From Maritalea porphyrae (GTDB lineage Bacteria; Pseudomonadota; Alphaproteobacteria; Rhizobiales; Devosiaceae), in the NCBI RefSeq assembly GCF_030159895.1, contig NZ_BSNI01000002.1, positions 1,204,306 to 1,268,305 on the forward strand: 64,000 bases of DNA, written 5' to 3'. Position numbers and translations under genes: made by a program. Each line of letters starts with the position of its first letter. Positions within the stretch are counted from its first letter, which is position 1. The notes below the pieces were generated by a model. The model worked only from the letters and a program-made list of their open reading frames with translations. It was not told the origin of the DNA and did no database searches. Below are positions 60,488 to 64,000 of the stretch, in pieces.

Positions 60488-61582
60488 CTACCGCACCACC
60501 GTGATCCGTTCTGCGGCACGCGTTACCGCCGTATAGAGGTGCCGCGCGCGGTCTTCGCGGAATGCCCAACTTTCGTCAAACAAATAAACATCATCCCACT
60601 GGCTGCCTTGCGCCTTGTGCACGGTGAGGGCATAGCCGAAATAGAACTCGTCATATTTCTTGCGCTCACCCCAACCTAGTTCTTCTTCTTTACCGTGGAA
60701 GAATTTTTCGTGCGTGGTGACGTTGGCGCGGTTCGTGCGGTCGCCAGCATCGTCTGGATTAAGGACCATATCGAGCACGCCAAGGCCCTTATAGACCACA
60801 TCTTCGGCAATCCAGAGTTGCCCATTAAGCAACTGTTTTTGATGGTTGTTTCTCAAGCAGATCAAGCGGTCGCCAACCACAGGCTCTTGCGCTGGTAAGT
60901 CTTTGAGGGCACGCACGCGATCATTGTAGGAGATGCGGGTGGCGTTGGTGCCGCACAGGATTTGATCGGCGGCGAGGACCTCTTCGCGCTCCACATCGCG
61001 TTTCCGCACCACCTTGGACTGATCATAGGTGCCATAATCCAATCGGCCATTTTCGCGGATTTCCAAAGATAGCCGCACAATTGGATTGTCTGCTGCTTGT
61101 CGGTGAATTTCAGTGAGCATGAAGTCAGGCTCGGCTTGGGTGAAATAGCCTGTGTCATTAATCGGTGGCAGTTGAAACGGGTCGCCCAAAACAAGCACTT
61201 TGGTGCCAAAAGACAGCAAGTCTTCCGCCAATTGCTGGCCGACCATCGACACTTCGTCGATCACGATCAGCTCCGCGTCGCACACATCGCTATCGTCGTT
61301 CAATTTGAACTGCGGGTTGCCCTGTTTGTCATTCACATATTTGTAGATGAGACTGTGAATGGTGGAAGCGCCTTCGCACCCACGGCGCCGCATCACCAAG
61401 GCTGCTTTGCCGGTAAATGCTGCAAATACAACGCTGCCCACATTCTTCGCTAAATGCACCGCGAGAGTGGATTTGCCAGTGCCTGCCCATCCAAATAGGC
61501 GGAATACTTGCGGCCCATTTTTGTCTTTGAGCCAAGCATCAACAGCCTTTAGGGCTTCATCTTGTTGGGGCGACCATTGCAT
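60488..61582 (-). CDS. RecD/Dda-like superfamily 1 DNA helicase
   Basis: The 364-residue protein has Walker A FGWAGTGKSTLA, Walker B LIVIDEVSMVG, LVLGDPFQLPPI (motif III) and the C-terminal VHKAQGSQWDDV and YTAVTRAAERI (motifs V-VI). This is the compact ATP-dependent helicase type seen in phage T4 Dda and bacterial RecD-like proteins. It should unwind DNA 5' to 3'. Length is shorter than RecD2, so N-terminal extra domains are missing. It may be a chromosomal or a phage-derived gene; the surroundings show no other phage gene. Confidence 0.9.
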   Translation of the reverse strand: MQWSPQQDEALKAVDAWLKDKNGPQVFRLFGWAGTGKSTLAVHLAKNVGSVVFAAFTGKAALVMRRRGCEGASTIHSLIYKYVNDKQGNPQFKLNDDSDVCDAELIVIDEVSMVGQQLAEDLLSFGTKVLVLGDPFQLPPINDTGYFTQAEPDFMLTEIHRQAADNPIVRLSLEIRENGRLDYGTYDQSKVVRKRDVEREEVLAADQILCGTNATRISYNDRVRALKDLPAQEPVVGDRLICLRNNHQKQLLNGQLWIAEDVVYKGLGVLDMVLNPDDAGDRTNRANVTTHEKFFHGKEEELGWGERKKYDEFYFGYALTVHKAQGSQWDDVYLFDESWAFREDRARHLYTAVTRAAERITVVR

Positions 61583-61586
61583 GAAT

Positions 61587-61648
61587 TGTTGGCTCGAATT
61601 AGGTTTTGTGAACCTGCACCATAAATGGGCAAAAGATTCGAGCCAACA
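61587..61648. other. Long inverted repeat before the helicase gene
   Basis: TGTTGGCTCGAAT (61587-61599) pairs exactly with ATTCGAGCCAACA (61636-61648). An inner AGGTT-TTGTG-AACCT hairpin (61601-61615) lies within. The near arm ends 4 bases before the helicase ATG, so the structure could hide its translation start. Confidence 0.6.
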
Positions 61649-61658
61649 GCTCTTGTGT

Positions 61659-62408
61659 CTATTTCAGCTCGCCGGGCAGGCTCAGGTTGCCTGATGCGAC
61701 ATCAAATACATTCGTGACACACAATAGAGGCGCGTGAATGCTCGCATTGACCCGTAATGCTGAAGTCACTCCATCATAGTTGGTGCCAGCAAGATCTGTG
61801 TCTTGTGAGAAGGGCGCGTTGACCACAATCTCGTCGCCATCAAACACTGGGGAGTATCCGGGGCTGTCGATAAATATGGGTAGTCCTGGCCAGGTGAGGG
61901 GCAATTTGGGCGTTGTGCCATCGGCAATGTCGCGAACCGCCAATGCGCCATCACCACATGCATCGTTTCCAGTCATAACCACCCAGTGTGAATGCCAAAG
62001 ATCTCCGTCATTGGCCAAGTCGCCATCGCCGTTTTCATCGTAAAGCGGTGTGTCATCAAAGTCAGGGTGGCTGGTGGCAGCCAATGCAAGAATGCCCGTT
62101 TTCGCTTCAAAGCCAACTGTGGAAGGGTCAAGCGATGTTGGCCAGACATAGGCATAAACCGGGGCGCCGGCCAATTCACCATGCGCGGACGGCTTCTCCG
62201 CGCCCGATTTGCCCGCTGTCGTCATGTGAAAAGTCACCACATTGCCCTTGCGGTGGGCGTGTGCGGCCAAAATGTCAAATGATGCATGCACGGCCTCATT
62301 TGCCCCTGACTTGATGGCGTTGTCCATTTTGTGCGCGTGAACGCCGTCAGCAAAACTGGGAAGGGTGAGTGTTGCTGTCAAAGCGGAAGCGATAGCTAAT
62401 TTATTCAT
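61659..62408 (-). CDS. Secreted protein of unknown function
   Basis: The 249-residue protein has a Sec signal peptide (MNKLAIASALTATLTLPSFADG, cut probably after SFA). The mature part has a DENGDGDLANDGD calcium-loop-like segment and four acidic patches, but I recognise no family. An N-terminal HAHKMDNAIK stretch is His-rich. It is divergent from a MarR protein with a Cys cluster and shares a large palindromic region with it, so it is probably induced under a metal or redox signal. Confidence 0.7.
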   Translation of the reverse strand: MNKLAIASALTATLTLPSFADGVHAHKMDNAIKSGANEAVHASFDILAAHAHRKGNVVTFHMTTAGKSGAEKPSAHGELAGAPVYAYVWPTSLDPSTVGFEAKTGILALAATSHPDFDDTPLYDENGDGDLANDGDLWHSHWVVMTGNDACGDGALAVRDIADGTTPKLPLTWPGLPIFIDSPGYSPVFDGDEIVVNAPFSQDTDLAGTNYDGVTSALRVNASIHAPLLCVTNVFDVASGNLSLPGELK

Positions 62409-62440
62409 TTCAATCTCCGTTGGTTGATGGGAGCGACATA

Positions 62441-62487
62441 TAATAGCGAATCGAAACTATTGCAATAGTGGTTTTGACTCGCTATTA
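62441..62487. promoter_or_regulatory. Large nested operator between the secreted protein and MarR genes
   Basis: TAATAGCGA (62441-62449) is mirrored by TCGCTATTA (62479-62487), with the perfect palindrome ACTATTGCAATAGT (62456-62469) between. GAAAC and GTTTT extend the symmetry. It is likely bound by the MarR protein. Confidence 0.65.
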
Positions 62488-62494
62488 CTTTCGC

Positions 62495-63043
62495 ATGTCA
62501 GAATCAAAACAACGAATCAGCGATCTGTTGGATCGAATCAGTCGCCTAAACCAGTCTCAGTCTTGGGATGATGGGTTGAATCCTGCGCAGTTGGCGGCAT
62601 TGCGCTATTTGGTCGCTGCAAACCAATTTTCGCGAGCGCCATCGCATGTCGCAGACTATCTGGGGGCAACGCGCGGAACGGTTTCGCAATCTTTAAAAAC
62701 GTTGGACGGTAAGGGGCTTATCACTCAAATCCGATCTTCATCAGATAAGCGTCGTGCCCGATATGATGTAACGCCTCAAGGACACGCTCTATTGGGTTCA
62801 CCAACCCAAACTGATAGTGCAATTGAGCAATTAGACGAAAATGAAAGAGCGCATCTTGCAAAATTGTTAAGTAATGTGTTGCATATGACATTGCGCGCTC
62901 GGGGCGGCAAAAGTTTTGGTATTTGTAAGAACTGCAAGCATCATGGAATGAAAGCAAAACGGCCATACTGTCGATTGCTTGATGTTGAACTGGCAGATCA
63001 CGAAATTGATCAGATCTGTCATGAACATGAGACTGCGGCTTAA
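62495..63043 (+). CDS. MarR family regulator with C-terminal four-cysteine motif
   Basis: The 182-residue protein has a MarR winged helix (PSHVADYLGATRGTVSQSLKTLDGKGLI, DKRRARYDVTPQG) at residues 20-135. A C-terminal segment with C144, C147, C159 and C175 (CKNC, YC, ICHEH) could bind a Fe-S cluster or zinc and so sense redox or metal. ATG 62495 keeps the palindromic operator upstream; an in-frame TTG at 62468 would lie inside it. The neighbouring divergent gene encodes a secreted protein, and the MOSC gene follows after 17 bases. Confidence 0.85.
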   Translation: MSESKQRISDLLDRISRLNQSQSWDDGLNPAQLAALRYLVAANQFSRAPSHVADYLGATRGTVSQSLKTLDGKGLITQIRSSSDKRRARYDVTPQGHALLGSPTQTDSAIEQLDENERAHLAKLLSNVLHMTLRARGGKSFGICKNCKHHGMKAKRPYCRLLDVELADHEIDQICHEHETAA

Positions 63044-63060
63044 GTTTTTTGAGAGATTTT

Positions 63061-63747
63061 ATGAAGTTCACAACACCAGTTTTGGGCCTGTTCGTTGGTA
63101 AAGCAAAAGAACGTTGGCCCGGGAAACCGCCAAGCGCCATTGCAAAGTTCGCCGCAAATGGCCGACAGCAGCTCATCGAAACTGGTTTTGTAACCGATGC
63201 ACAAGCCGATTTGCGCGTTCATGGCGGCGCAGATAAGGCGGTCCACCATTATCCCGCTGACCATTACTCAGCTTGGCAAGCCAAAAAATTCGACACCTCA
63301 TTTGCGTTTAGGCCCGGCGGTTTTGGCGAGAATATTTCAACAGCCGGTATTGTTGAAAGTGATGTTTGCCTTGGCGATATTTTTGAGCTTGGCACGGCGC
63401 GTGTCCAAATCTCACAAGGTCGACAACCCTGCTGGAAATTGAACATGCATTCGCGGGTGAAACATATGGCTGTGGAACTGCAAAATAGCGGCAAAACAGG
63501 CTGGTACTATCGTGTTTTGCAGCAGGGTGAAGTCCAGCTTGGGGATCAGCTGAAACTGATAGAGCGGCCGATTGAGCAATGGCCGCTGAACAGGCTGATT
63601 AGCGCACGTTTCGACAAAAACCTGCCGCGATTGATCGCCAAAGAGCTTTGCGAGTATCCCGAACTAGCCAAAAATTGGCGTCAGCATTTTTATAAACGGG
63701 CAAACACTGATTTTGTAGAAGATCAAACCCCAAGGCTTGTTGGGTAA
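63061..63747 (+). CDS. MOSC domain protein, YiiM-like
   Basis: The 228-residue protein has a MOSC domain of the YiiM type: HGGADKAVHHYPADHY, FGENISTAGI and ISQGRQPCWKLNMH with the conserved Cys. YiiM binds molybdenum cofactor and reduces N-hydroxylated compounds such as 6-hydroxylaminopurine. GAGAG precedes ATG 63061. It is probably cotranscribed with the MarR gene 17 bases upstream. Confidence 0.92.
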   Translation: MKFTTPVLGLFVGKAKERWPGKPPSAIAKFAANGRQQLIETGFVTDAQADLRVHGGADKAVHHYPADHYSAWQAKKFDTSFAFRPGGFGENISTAGIVESDVCLGDIFELGTARVQISQGRQPCWKLNMHSRVKHMAVELQNSGKTGWYYRVLQQGEVQLGDQLKLIERPIEQWPLNRLISARFDKNLPRLIAKELCEYPELAKNWRQHFYKRANTDFVEDQTPRLVG

Positions 63748-64000
63748 TACGCATATAAAGCAAATAAATTGCCCAATATGGCGCTTTTGCCTATGCATAA
63801 GTGGCTGAAATATTTGTTGAAAATGTAAAAGCGCATGTTGCGCAAATTTTTCTTGGCAAAGCGAAAAAGATATGCAAGCCTAAAGGGGAACCACCTTTTG
63901 CGTGGCATTTGGGTCGAGTTTCCAAAACGTTTTGGAAGATGCGATCTGAAGGGGAGTTAAGTGAACTAGTGTTTGCTTTCTCACCTCAAGTGCAAACGCA
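63748..64000. other. Terminal intergenic region with hairpins
   Basis: No gene is supported in these 253 bases. CCTAAA-GGGGAA-CCAC-CTTTTGC-GTGG-CA-TTTGGG can fold as two helices with an asymmetric internal loop (63880-63914), and TTCCAAAACGTTTTGGAA (63919-63936) is a perfect palindrome. GAAGGGGAG (63948-63956) looks like a ribosome-binding site near the edge. This could be the leader of a gene that begins outside the window. Confidence 0.4.

Noticed and set aside
60488-61582. Helicase as part of a prophage
   Set aside because: No phage structural, integrase or lysis gene is nearby.
63880-63960. A known riboswitch (SAM-II, preQ1, glycine, fluoride) at the window end
   Set aside because: The conserved core bases of these classes could not be matched.

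Overview
The window looks like chromosomal DNA of an alphaproteobacterium, probably of the order Hyphomicrobiales. The main reason is the first block: a UPF0262 protein, a low-molecular-weight phosphatase, infA, maf, yacG and tRNA-Phe in a row, an order I know from that group. Codon use is moderate in GC. The genus cannot be fixed by eye; a marine Devosiaceae-type organism is only a guess. There is no CRISPR array, no intact insertion sequence and no rRNA. The only tRNA is tRNA-Phe(GAA).

Layout. (1) 60-2447: housekeeping block ending in tRNA-Phe. (2) 2567-17041: surface-glycan region. It holds a PhyH dioxygenase, a methyltransferase and a NodU-type carbamoyltransferase; a CmcI-like protein and a sugar SDR; a tightly coupled reverse-strand operon with a TPR-GT41 (O-GlcNAc-transferase-like) protein, glucose-1-phosphate cytidylyltransferase, CDP-glucose 4,6-dehydratase and an RfbC-like epimerase; then a WecA-like phosphoglycosyltransferase and a CapD/WbpM-type dehydratase. 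(3) 17179-39303: amino-sugar region. GntR-nagA-nagK-cutC is followed by a Gfo/Idh oxidoreductase and a complete CUT1 ABC importer. Then comes a divergent unit: SnoaL-like, M81 peptidase and D-serine dehydratase/D-threonine aldolase-like on one strand; RidA, RpiR regulator, SDR, cytosolic GH20 hexosaminidase, a second M81 protein, an AEC transporter and a 2-hydroxyacid dehydrogenase on the other. (4) 39358-48559: amino-acid and small-molecule metabolism with several regulator/target divergent pairs (MarR/GST, Lrp/ornithine cyclodeaminase, HxlR/NmrA). (5) 48616-50174: a gene-poor stretch with a restriction-modification remnant and several families of palindromic repeats. (6) 50183-63747: mixed genes including TetR/MBL hydrolase, PaiB/flavin-FeS reductase/MocR, a Cys-rich protein with a GIY-YIG protein, fructose-6-phosphate aldolase, Mrp, GH1 glucosidase, a RecD-like helicase, a MarR with a Cys cluster, and YiiM.

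How the genes may work together. In region 3, imported N-acetylglucosamine oligosaccharides would be cut inside the cell by GH20, phosphorylated by NagK and deacetylated by NagA. The unusual part is the linked D-amino-acid enzyme, RidA and two M81 metallopeptidases, which suggests that the substrate carries peptide or amino-acid parts, as muropeptides do. AT-rich operator-like palindromes built on GAAAATAATTT occur both before the ABC operon and in the SnoaL/RidA divergent promoter, so the RpiR protein (32223-33089) probably controls both units.

The best candidates for something undescribed are: that RpiR-controlled amino-sugar/D-amino-acid module; the GT41 plus CDP-deoxysugar operon; and a dispersed tandem repeat (45801-45938 and 49968-50100) whose stem varies by compensatory base changes, as a folded RNA or DNA element would. 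No similarity search was run. All assignments rest on reading motifs and gene order.
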